A stretch of DNA of 61,214 nt from assembly GCA_003225075.1 (NCBI GenBank), contig QIAP01000049.1, forward strand, positions 1-61,214, written 5' to 3'. Every line of letters begins with the position of its first letter. Position 1 is the stretch's first letter. The translations under genes and the position numbers were made by a program. Positions 10,039 to 17,723 of the stretch are shown one piece after another. The notes below the pieces were generated by a model. The model saw nothing but the letters and a program-made list of their open reading frames with translations. It did no database searches and had not been told where the DNA came from. The stretch comes from Acidobacteriota bacterium. GTDB taxonomy: Bacteria > Acidobacteriota > Terriglobia > Terriglobales > Acidobacteriaceae.

Positions 10039-11535
10039 TTAGTCAAGCCTGATCGGTCGAGGATGCCAATCCAGACCAAAGGAAAGCACATGCCGCTGCG
10101 AACCGCGGCTACAACTCGTGGTGAAAATAAAATTCGGTCCTACGGTGCAAAACGAACTGTCAAACGCCAGGTCGCTGAACTGATAAGCCATAAACAAGCT
10201 GAAATCGGGCCCTAACTGCCGATGCAACCCGCCACCCGCGTATCCGTAGTTGTAAAACGCGGAATTCACGCCAAATAACAGATCCTGTTGCACCCGCTTG
10301 TTATGCGTATAGCCGACGTCGGCATAGAGATCCCATAATCGTCCCAGCTGCCGTTCATAGTTCATTCGCGCGATATCACTGACGGCTCCGGGAAAGAAGC
10401 CTGATCCGTTAGTGTCGTACCGGTCGTAATAAAGACCGACGCTTGCCTTGGGAAAGCGATAACGAAGCATGGCGCGTCCGCTCGCCGATAAGTGCTGATG
10501 CCTGCCCAACACGTCATTGGTCTGAGTAAGCTGTGGTCCGCCTCCGATGACAAAGTTCATCCGGCCGGAGATTGTGTGCCCGTAAAGCACGCTCGCTACG
10601 TGGGTGGCGAACGTGTCGGCGCCCCCCCCAGGGAAGCGAAAGTTCTGATATCCGTATACCAAAGCGATTTGATCGCGCCGGCTCAACGAATAGTTGTATC
10701 CCGCCTGTGTGGTCACTTGCCGGCTGTCGATCAGGCCCAGATTATTGTTGGTAAAGTGCATTAATCCATAAGCTCCCGCAACGGTGACAGAGGCACGGGG
10801 CGAGAGATTCTGGACGACGTCAGCCAGTCCGAGATTGGTAATTCGGGGCTGCTGGCCCAAGGTTCCAAACTGTCCTGGACCGAAGAAGTCAAAATTGGAG
10901 CGGCCGCCGAACACACCGCCGCCTAAAAATCCATTGCCGATACCGCCGGCACCCAGTTGCAATCCACTGGCGCCTCCGAAGGAACCGCCTCCGAACGACC
11001 CCTCAGGCAGATAGCTGAAGGAATCGCGAAGAGACAACTGACCGGTACGCCACAGGATCTTCTGGTCGGCATTTAAGTCGTGCACCTGATTGGCGCCGAT
11101 GCCCTTGGCACCGTAGAAGGCTGCTCCTGCGACGTAGTTCAGAGCCGTATCGTAGCGACTCCACAAGCGCTGTAAGGTGAGGCTTCCCATGGCGCGCGTG
11201 ACGGAATGTATAGACGAGTTTCCCGCCTGGCCGGCAATATTCGAATCCGCTGACTCGCTTATCTCGAGGCCCGGGAGCAAGAAACTGCGGGGAGTAATTG
11301 TGGGTTCCAGGGCGGGTTCATCCAATCCCGACAGCGGCGGGTTCTCAATAGGCCGCGGCGGCGGATTGTCCTGCCCGAAAGCCGGGGGCGGAGGTGTTCC
11401 TTCCTGCTGGCCGCTACCGGCAGGTTGCTGAGTGCTACCCGCGCTTTGCTGCGGCCCTGAGACGGATTGCGCCCACGCAGAGCCCCACGCCAGAACTAGC
11501 AGCAGCAACGACGTCGTTTGTCGGAGTTTGATCAT
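10039..11535 (-). CDS. Outer-membrane beta-barrel protein of the EPS locus
   Basis: About 498 residues from the ATG at 11535, which has AAGGA 5 bases upstream; this start gives a clean signal peptide ending near AWA-QS. A low-complexity Gln/Pro/Gly linker follows. The remainder alternates polar and aromatic residues in short beta-strand periods, with Gly-rich turns and frequent YxF/YxY ends, as in porin-like barrels. It sits between the Wza-like and Wzz-like genes, where exosortase EPS clusters often carry an uncharacterised barrel protein. It may form an outer-membrane conduit or anchor; function not assigned. Confidence 0.75.
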   Translation of the reverse strand: MIKLRQTTSLLLLVLAWGSAWAQSVSGPQQSAGSTQQPAGSGQQEGTPPPPAFGQDNPPPRPIENPPLSGLDEPALEPTITPRSFLLPGLEISESADSNIAGQAGNSSIHSVTRAMGSLTLQRLWSRYDTALNYVAGAAFYGAKGIGANQVHDLNADQKILWRTGQLSLRDSFSYLPEGSFGGGSFGGASGLQLGAGGIGNGFLGGGVFGGRSNFDFFGPGQFGTLGQQPRITNLGLADVVQNLSPRASVTVAGAYGLMHFTNNNLGLIDSRQVTTQAGYNYSLSRRDQIALVYGYQNFRFPGGGADTFATHVASVLYGHTISGRMNFVIGGGPQLTQTNDVLGRHQHLSASGRAMLRYRFPKASVGLYYDRYDTNGSGFFPGAVSDIARMNYERQLGRLWDLYADVGYTHNKRVQQDLLFGVNSAFYNYGYAGGGLHRQLGPDFSLFMAYQFSDLAFDSSFCTVGPNFIFTTSCSRGSQRHVLSFGLDWHPRPIRLD

Positions 11536-11542
11536 GATTTCC

Positions 11543-12178
11543 TTACGGGACAACAATCGTGTCTCCCGGCTTCAGGACGATATTTTCATCTATGGCTTCG
11601 CCCTTAACCACTTGTTTGTAGTTGAAAGGGAGCTTTTGCTGTTTGCCATTCATAATGCGAAGAATGTAGATTCCCTTCGTATTGGCGAATTGGGTAAAGC
11701 CCGCACTGGCCAATGCTTGCAGTACGGTCATATTGGGCGTAAGCGGCATAGCCCCGGTATGCAGAACTTCACCCAGTACAAAAATGCGTTGGCTGTTCAT
11801 CGCCGTGACCACAACCGTCACCCGCGGGTCGGCGATATATTTCTTGAGCTTTTCCGTCATTGCTGCGGCCAATTGCATGGGCGTCAGCCCGGCAGCCTGC
11901 ACGTCATCAAGAAGAGGCATTGATATCTTCCCGTCCGGGCGCACGGGAAGGGTTGCGGTCAAGTCTGGCTCTTTCCATACCGAGATGTGAAGCGTGTCAT
12001 CAGCACCTATGACGTAACTCGGTCCCGCGACTGATCCCGGTTCGCATTGTGTGCATTGTGCCTGAGCTGCCGGTGCGGACTTTGCCTTATCTTTTTCCGT
12101 GCCGCTGCTCTGCGCGCTCGCCTCTATCAACAGCGCGACCGTCGACAATGCCATTACAATGCCTATCTTGCGCTTCAT
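11543..12178 (-). CDS. Polysaccharide biosynthesis/export protein (Wza-like)
   Basis: About 211 residues from the ATG at 12178, preceded by AGGAGAGAGTA. A signal peptide (MKRKIGIVMALSTVALLIEA) is followed by a Poly_export domain with YVIGADDTLHISVWKEPDLT and RPDGKISMPLLDDVQAAG, then one SLBB-like domain with IFVLGEVLHTGAMPL and VLKPGDTIVVP at the end. No lipobox Cys is evident at the cleavage site, unlike enterobacterial Wza. The family forms the outer-membrane export channel for EPS. It lies 16 bases after the AAA+ regulator gene and 7 bases before the barrel gene. Confidence 0.92.
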   Translation of the reverse strand: MKRKIGIVMALSTVALLIEASAQSSGTEKDKAKSAPAAQAQCTQCEPGSVAGPSYVIGADDTLHISVWKEPDLTATLPVRPDGKISMPLLDDVQAAGLTPMQLAAAMTEKLKKYIADPRVTVVVTAMNSQRIFVLGEVLHTGAMPLTPNMTVLQALASAGFTQFANTKGIYILRIMNGKQQKLPFNYKQVVKGEAIDENIVLKPGDTIVVP

Positions 12179-12194
12179 TACTCTCTCCTGGGAG

Positions 12195-13148
12195 CTAGGA
12201 AGCCCCGTATTCCCCGTAGCCAATCTGCTTCAATTTGTAGAGCAAAGCCTTGTAACTGATCTGTAGTTCCTCGGCGGCGCGCCGTCGGTTCCACCTCGTC
12301 CGGGTCAATACTTTAAGGATGAGAACCTTCTCCGCTTCCCGGGAAGCGGCACGAGCGGCCTGTTTCAAAGAAATCCGTTCCCCATTTAACGGCCGGTCTG
12401 ACTTCGTCAGCATCGACCGCAGCCCGCCCATGGCGACCGACTCGTCTCCCAAAGCCACAATTGCCTTGGCGGCATCCTCCAATTCGCGGATGTTCCCCGG
12501 CCAGGCATAATCTTGAAATAATTGCTGGGTTTGCGCACTCAGCACTGGCACCGGCCGCCGGAAATCCTCGGCATATTTTGCGAGAAAGAAACTCACCAGA
12601 TAGGGAATGTCATCGCGACGCTGCCGCAGCGGGGGCAAGCGCAGGCAAATTCCGCTGATGCGGTAATACAAATCTTCGCGCAATCGGCCCGACTTTACCT
12701 CAGCTTCAAGATCGCGTGAAGTGCCACATATTAGCCGCGCGCCAAAAACTGCTTTATGTCCGTTCTCCTCGCTCTTAGATAGTGCTTCAAACAGCTTTAT
12801 CTGGCAGTCAGGACTCAGGTCGCTGATTTCTTCCAGGAACAGCGTCCCTTGACCGAATAATCCGTCCGTTCCGCCGTTGAGATATTCGGGTCTCACGGTA
12901 GCGCAATGAGCGCTGCGGAAAACGTCCCCCTCATGCCGGGACATTTGGTGCATCCTCTGGGCCATGCTGCGCTTGCCCGACCCCGCCTCACCAATCAGTA
13001 GCACTGGAAGGTCACCGCGGGCCAGTTCCCGCACCATTGCCTCTACCGCCTGCATACTCGGGCTTACTGCCTCAACAAACATCGTTCTCCCCTGGTCGGA
13101 ACTCGGGACTGTCGTCTCTTCCCCTCTATGTGGAAAATCTCTATCCAT
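12195..13148 (-). CDS. AAA+ Fis-type regulator lacking the sigma-54 GAFTGA loop
   Basis: 317 residues, related to sigma-54 enhancer-binding proteins but altered. No receiver domain. Walker A is GEAGSGKR (53-60); Walker B is GTLFLEEISDL (101-111), Glu replacing the usual Asp. Between the HC motif (residues 81-82) and Walker B there are only 18 residues, against 36 in both other activators of this window, and the missing part contains GAFTGA, the loop that contacts sigma-54. RLREDLYYRI, PGNIRELE and a C-terminal Fis-type helix-turn-helix (about 285-310) remain. It is the first gene of the leftward EPS operon, 16 bases before the export gene. It likely binds DNA and ATP but may not remodel sigma-54 holoenzyme. 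Confidence 0.88.
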   Translation of the reverse strand: MDRDFPHRGEETTVPSSDQGRTMFVEAVSPSMQAVEAMVRELARGDLPVLLIGEAGSGKRSMAQRMHQMSRHEGDVFRSAHCATVRPEYLNGGTDGLFGQGTLFLEEISDLSPDCQIKLFEALSKSEENGHKAVFGARLICGTSRDLEAEVKSGRLREDLYYRISGICLRLPPLRQRRDDIPYLVSFFLAKYAEDFRRPVPVLSAQTQQLFQDYAWPGNIRELEDAAKAIVALGDESVAMGGLRSMLTKSDRPLNGERISLKQAARAASREAEKVLILKVLTRTRWNRRRAAEELQISYKALLYKLKQIGYGEYGAS

Positions 13149-13579
13149 GTTTACCCGGCGAACATGCAGCTATTTTGGACAAGTCCCAGAGTTCTTTGAA
13201 AGCACGACTGCTGCCATCTGCAGCAAATTGCAAATATGGGATGAGGCATCAGCTGAATAGTGTTTTCTATTAGTTAGATGAATATCCGAACCACCGGGCG
13301 TGCGCCGCATAGTGCCTTAACCTAACACCCTCCGGCACAAAAGAGAAAAGATTTGCCCATCTTAGGGTAATCATCGCCAGATTAATTGGGCACAATAAGG
13401 CAATAACCTACTTAAGTCTTTATTTCCCTGAATGATAGGAATGGTCCTCTCATATAGATAGAACAGTCGAGGTAGCCGCTTCCAACCCTTATCCTTCCCT
13501 GCCAACTATTAACGATGAAGTACAGGGATACATTGCGCCTACATCTCCGTTCGCATATTCTCTGTCTATCTTTTCCAGC
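13149..13579. promoter_or_regulatory. Divergent intergenic region between EPS operon and exosortase operon
   Basis: 431 bases with no credible ORF; A+T-richer than its flanks. It must hold the promoters for both divergent operons. A sigma-54-like stretch TTGGGCACAATAAGGCAAT (13386-13404, plus strand) has the GG and GC elements but a spacing one base short of the consensus, and a minus-strand candidate near 13310-13325 is one base long. Neither fits the strict rule, so I do not assign a sigma-54 promoter. No hairpin or riboswitch was recognised. Confidence 0.5.
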
Positions 13580-14494
13580 GTGAGCCCAGTCGCACAGATA
13601 GATCCGTTTGCACGGACGCGGAACTTTTCCGCCCGCCGCATTGTCTGGGCCGAATCGTTCGTCTTGCTGTTGCTAGTTGGCTGGCTGTATTTCTCGATTG
13701 TGCTGCACTTGGCCGGGCAATGGTGGCGCGACCCAAATTTCTCCCACGGCTTTTTCGTTCCCCTCTTTTCTCTGTTTGTGCTCTGGCAAAATCGCTCAAA
13801 GCTGGTAGCAATGCGTTTGAAGCCCTCTTGGTGGGGACTTCTCATTCTGGGCTTTGCTCTATCTACCCTGATCGTTGGTGTGTTGGGAGCGGAGCTGTTT
13901 CTCTCGCGGCTCTCTCTGTTGCTGGTAATCGCCGCGCTGGTTGTCCTGTTCGCCGGTTGGGAATCGTTCGCTGCCTTACTTTTTCCCTGGGCATTTCTGA
14001 TTTTGATGATCCCTATTCCCGCCATCATCTTTAACCAGATCACATTTCCCTTACAGATCCTTGCTTCCAAGCTGGCTGGTTTCGTGTTGCCACTGGCAGG
14101 GGTACCGGTTCTCCGGGAGGGAAATATCATCATGCTGCCCGAGATGGCTCTCGAAGTGGCGGAAGCCTGCAGCGGCATTCGCTCTCTGCTTTCTCTCGGG
14201 ACTCTGGCAATCATTTACGGCTACCTGATGGAGAGCAGAATTGTCAGTCGAATTCTTCTTGCCCTCGCCGCTGTTCCGATCGCCGTCGCCGCGAACAGCA
14301 TGCGGATTGTCGGTACCGGCCTGCTGGTGCAGTACTGGGACCCCGATAAAGCAGCGGGCTTCTTTCATGATTTCTCGGGATGGCTCATCTTTGTGGTGTC
14401 TCTGATCATGCTCTTCGTTCTGCACCGGCTGTTACGTCTGCTCTTGAGACGAAGTACTGAGGACACAGGCGTGATTGGAGAAGGCGGCAACTGA
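13580..14494 (+). CDS. Exosortase (EpsH/XrtA-type transpeptidase)
   Basis: 304 residues with about eight membrane helices. The conserved exosortase catalytic residues are visible: Cys197 in ACSGIRSLLSL, Arg242 in AANSMRIVGTG and His263 in FFHDFSGWLIF. The family cleaves PEP-CTERM sorting signals at the periplasmic face, analogous to sortases. The GTG at 13580 is the only start that keeps the first helix, but its ribosome site is weak, so the exact start is uncertain. EpsI follows as a separate gene; in some proteobacteria the two are fused. It is divergent from the EPS operon. I cannot decide the XrtA subclass without model scores. Confidence 0.93.
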   Translation: MSPVAQIDPFARTRNFSARRIVWAESFVLLLLVGWLYFSIVLHLAGQWWRDPNFSHGFFVPLFSLFVLWQNRSKLVAMRLKPSWWGLLILGFALSTLIVGVLGAELFLSRLSLLLVIAALVVLFAGWESFAALLFPWAFLILMIPIPAIIFNQITFPLQILASKLAGFVLPLAGVPVLREGNIIMLPEMALEVAEACSGIRSLLSLGTLAIIYGYLMESRIVSRILLALAAVPIAVAANSMRIVGTGLLVQYWDPDKAAGFFHDFSGWLIFVVSLIMLFVLHRLLRLLLRRSTEDTGVIGEGGN

Positions 14495-14495
14495 C

Positions 14496-15206
14496 GTGAT
14501 ACGTTCTCACTTGCAATTCGCACTCGCTGCCGTGCTGCTCACCGTAACTGCACTTTTTCTCCAGGCGCGCGGTAGGAGCGAAGTCTTTCCACCACGACAG
14601 CCGCTGTCCTCGTTGCCCCATGAACTAGCTAACTGGGTTGGAACCGATATCACTCTTCCTAAAGACACCCTCGAGATTCTGGGCCCCGGTGACTTCCTGC
14701 TGCGCCTGTATCGGTACGCCTCGCCACAAAACGAATCCCCAGGAAATAATCCGAGTCGTGACGTATCGGCCAAGGCTGCTTCGGCAAACGATCGGGATGT
14801 GGATCTTTTCGTCGCATACTTCCCCAGCCAGCGCGCGGGGGATACCATTCACTCCCCCAGGAACTGCCTTCCCGGCGCAGGCTGGTCACCTCTTGAATCC
14901 AAGCGGATTACGATTTCTGTTCCCGGCCGTGCGTCATTTCCGGCGAACCGTTACGTGATCGGAAAAGGCGTGGAGCGGCAACTGGTCCTGTATTGGTATT
15001 GGGCCCATGATCGCGGTGTCGCCAGTGAGTACTGGGCGAAGTTCCACCTGGTGGCGGATTCCATCCGCATGAACCGCAGTGATGGAGCTTTGATCCGTGT
15101 GACGACCCCGCTGAAGAGAGGGGAAAACGCCAATATGGCGGACGAACGCCTGCTTTCATTTGCCGGCCAAGTTGTTCCGATCCTCGACAACTACATACCC
15201 CGCTGA
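14496..15206 (+). CDS. EpsI-family exosortase-associated protein (DUF3485)
   Basis: About 236 residues from the GTG at 14496, one base after the exosortase stop, with AGGCGG 8 bases upstream; an in-frame TTG at 14475 is less likely. An N-terminal membrane helix (FALAAVLLTVTALFL) precedes a periplasmic domain with the family motifs LPHELANWVGTDI, VDLFVAYFPSQRAGDTIHSPRNCLPGAGW and LVLYWYWAHDRG. EpsI proteins accompany exosortases in EPS loci; the HSPRNCLPG motif with its conserved Cys is characteristic. The biochemical role is not established. Confidence 0.92.
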   Translation: MIRSHLQFALAAVLLTVTALFLQARGRSEVFPPRQPLSSLPHELANWVGTDITLPKDTLEILGPGDFLLRLYRYASPQNESPGNNPSRDVSAKAASANDRDVDLFVAYFPSQRAGDTIHSPRNCLPGAGWSPLESKRITISVPGRASFPANRYVIGKGVERQLVLYWYWAHDRGVASEYWAKFHLVADSIRMNRSDGALIRVTTPLKRGENANMADERLLSFAGQVVPILDNYIPR

Positions 15207-15407
15207 CAATTCTGGACACGCGAGACGGATGATCTCCGAACACACTCGGGCTTGGAGTTTATCTCTGGTCAATCACGTTGCCGACTATCTCCCTACACTG
15301 CGGAGTGACGCGAGTTACTTCCTCTGGCTTGCCACTTGAAGTACCTTAGTGCTAGCTACTCTGGAAAACCTGTTGGCGTAATTTGCGCGCCGCATTGGGA
15401 GAATTTG

Positions 15408-17690
15408 ATGAGGCATTCCCGCGCTTTCCGTTTGGTTTTGATTTTGGGTTTTACCGCCTCTGTGTTGATTGGTTGTTCGCGGGACCCCAACGTCCGCAAA
15501 CAGAAATATTTTGAAAGCGGCCAGCGTTATTTCGAAAAAGCAAAATATCGCGAGGCGGCCATTCAGTTCAGCAATGCAGTCCAAGTGGATCCCCGTTTCG
15601 TCCAGGCCCACTATCATTTGGCACAGACTTATCTGAAACTCCAGGAATGGACTCGCGCTTATCAGGAGCTCTCCCGGGCCATTGAAATTGACCCCGACAA
15701 CTATCAGGCAAGGATCGATCTCGCCAACCTGCTGATTGCAGGTCGCGACTTCAAGCAGGCGCAGGACCAGACTGACTTCCTGATGGCCAAACAACCGAAT
15801 AATCCAGAAGGTCACATCGCAGTTGCCAATCTCGATGCCGCCCGGGACAATCTTGTCGCCGCCCTGCAGGAAATGCAGAAAGCGGCAGAACTCGGCCCCG
15901 ATCGATGGGAAACCTATTTGAATTTCGCTCTCTTACAGATTCGCGCTAACCAGTCCGATGCTGCGGAAGCAAATTTCAAGAAAGCTGTCAGCTTGAATCC
16001 CAAGGCGATAAGCGCTCAGCTCGCCCTTGGCAGTTACTACCAGTCGCGAAGCCGCTTTCCGGAAGCGGAACAACAATTCCGGCATGCGATGGAAGCTGAT
16101 CCAAAGGATCCCGATTCTCGTGCCGCATTGGTACGTGTGTACATGGCAGAGGGGAAGAAGGCGGAGATCGAAGAGTTTCTGAAAGAGGTCAAACGCGATC
16201 TTCCAGACAAATCGGTCGGCTACCGCATGCTCGGGGACTACTATTTCGCCAGCGGCGATCTGGATAAAGCGGTTACCGAATACGGATCGCTGAACCAGGA
16301 GCATCCCAAAGACATTCAAGTCAAAAAGAACTACATCCAGCTCTTAATTCTCAAGAATCGAATTGCCGAAGCTCGCAAATTGGATGATGAAGTCCTTAAG
16401 ACGAGTCCCTCGGATACGGAAGCGCTGATTTTTAAGGGCGAGATTCAAATCGCCGATGGCCATGGGAATGACGCCGCTGAGTCTCTCCAATCTGCGCTCA
16501 AGGCTGATCCCAACAACGGTGTCGCACACTATCAGCTTGGGGTTGCATTTGACCAGATGGGCAATTTGGGGCGCGCAGAAAATGAGTGGCGCGAAGCTGG
16601 GCGCGTCCGTCCGGACCTACCCGACGTCCAGCACGCTCTGGCGGCAGTCGCTTTGCGCAAAGGCGACATGCAGGCGCTGGATCAAAGTGCAGATCAACTC
16701 ATCCGCCTGCAGCCCACAGTCGCCGATGGCTATGTGCTTCGGGCGATGGCGGAAATTAACCTGAACCGACTGGCCCAAGCCGAAACAGACATCCGGAAAG
16801 CCATGGAAGTCGCCCCGCAAAACCCCATCGGCTATAACCAGATGGGAAGATTGCGTCTAACGCAGAAGCAATACAGCCAGGCGGAAAAGTATTTTCGGCA
16901 GGCTCTGGAACGCGATCCTGCTTCGACAGATGGCCTGAACGGTTTGATGAACGTCTACCTGGCGCAAAAACAAACTGACCTCGCCATCACCGCCGCTAAC
17001 GCACAGTTAGCAAAGGTTCCGGATAGCAGTGCCTTTCACGATCTACTCGGCACGACTCTTTTTAACGACAAAAAAGATATGAAAGGCGCAGAAGCAGAAT
17101 TTAAGAGAGCCGCCGAACTTGACAAGAATAATTCTGACGCACTCGTAAAACTTGGTCAGGTCCAGGCAGCAGAAGGTTCCGCGGACCAGGCCATCGCCAC
17201 TTATCAGCAGTCTCTGAACAATAATCCGCGCGAAGTTCGCTTCTATATATTGATCGGCGAATTATTCGAGTCCAAGCGGGATCGGGAGAAAGCGAAACAG
17301 ATGTATCAAAAGGCGCTTGAAATCCAACCGGAAAATGCGCTGGCGTCTAATAATCTCGCTCGCGTAATGCTGCAGCAGGGCGACAATGTAGACGTTGCCC
17401 TCGCCATGGCACAAACGGCGCGACGCGGTATGCCTGATTCCCCAGCTTCGGCCGACACGCTAGGCTGGGCCTACTATCAGAAAGGAGCCTACAATACCGC
17501 AATTGATCTGTTCAAAGAAGCTTTGAAGAAGAATCCAGATGACGCCACGTTTCACTATCACCTCGGCCTTGCCTATCAAAAAGACAATCAACCAGCCCTT
17601 GCCAAACAACATCTCGAGCGGGTACTGAAGATCAATCCCAAATACACAAACGCAGAAGACGTTAGAAAGGCTTTGGGGCAGCTGATCTAA
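15408..17690 (+). CDS. TPR-repeat lipoprotein of the exosortase system
   Basis: About 760 residues from the ATG at 15408, preceded by GGGAG; an upstream ATG at 15336 would bury the signal peptide. The lipobox LIGC puts the lipidated Cys at residue 23. The rest is roughly 20 tetratricopeptide units of about 34 residues (for example the A..ALQEMQKAAELGPDRWE and A..YFRQALERDPASTD types). Large TPR lipoproteins of this kind recur in PEP-CTERM/exosortase EPS loci and probably scaffold the export machinery. The 200-base gap after epsI holds no recognisable terminator, so co-transcription with the exosortase is plausible. Confidence 0.92.
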   Translation: MRHSRAFRLVLILGFTASVLIGCSRDPNVRKQKYFESGQRYFEKAKYREAAIQFSNAVQVDPRFVQAHYHLAQTYLKLQEWTRAYQELSRAIEIDPDNYQARIDLANLLIAGRDFKQAQDQTDFLMAKQPNNPEGHIAVANLDAARDNLVAALQEMQKAAELGPDRWETYLNFALLQIRANQSDAAEANFKKAVSLNPKAISAQLALGSYYQSRSRFPEAEQQFRHAMEADPKDPDSRAALVRVYMAEGKKAEIEEFLKEVKRDLPDKSVGYRMLGDYYFASGDLDKAVTEYGSLNQEHPKDIQVKKNYIQLLILKNRIAEARKLDDEVLKTSPSDTEALIFKGEIQIADGHGNDAAESLQSALKADPNNGVAHYQLGVAFDQMGNLGRAENEWREAGRVRPDLPDVQHALAAVALRKGDMQALDQSADQLIRLQPTVADGYVLRAMAEINLNRLAQAETDIRKAMEVAPQNPIGYNQMGRLRLTQKQYSQAEKYFRQALERDPASTDGLNGLMNVYLAQKQTDLAITAANAQLAKVPDSSAFHDLLGTTLFNDKKDMKGAEAEFKRAAELDKNNSDALVKLGQVQAAEGSADQAIATYQQSLNNNPREVRFYILIGELFESKRDREKAKQMYQKALEIQPENALASNNLARVMLQQGDNVDVALAMAQTARRGMPDSPASADTLGWAYYQKGAYNTAIDLFKEALKKNPDDATFHYHLGLAYQKDNQPALAKQHLERVLKINPKYTNAEDVRKALGQLI

Positions 17691-17723
17691 TTTCAACTGG
17701 CAGTGGATATTTACGTCCCAGCC

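Noticed and set aside
13386-13404. Sigma-54-type -24/-12 promoter before the exosortase
   Set aside because: GG-to-GC spacing is 9 rather than 10 bases; the element is strict on spacing.
17691-17723. Possible terminator between the convergent TPR and Ig/propeller genes
   Set aside because: No stem of more than a few bases and no T-run.
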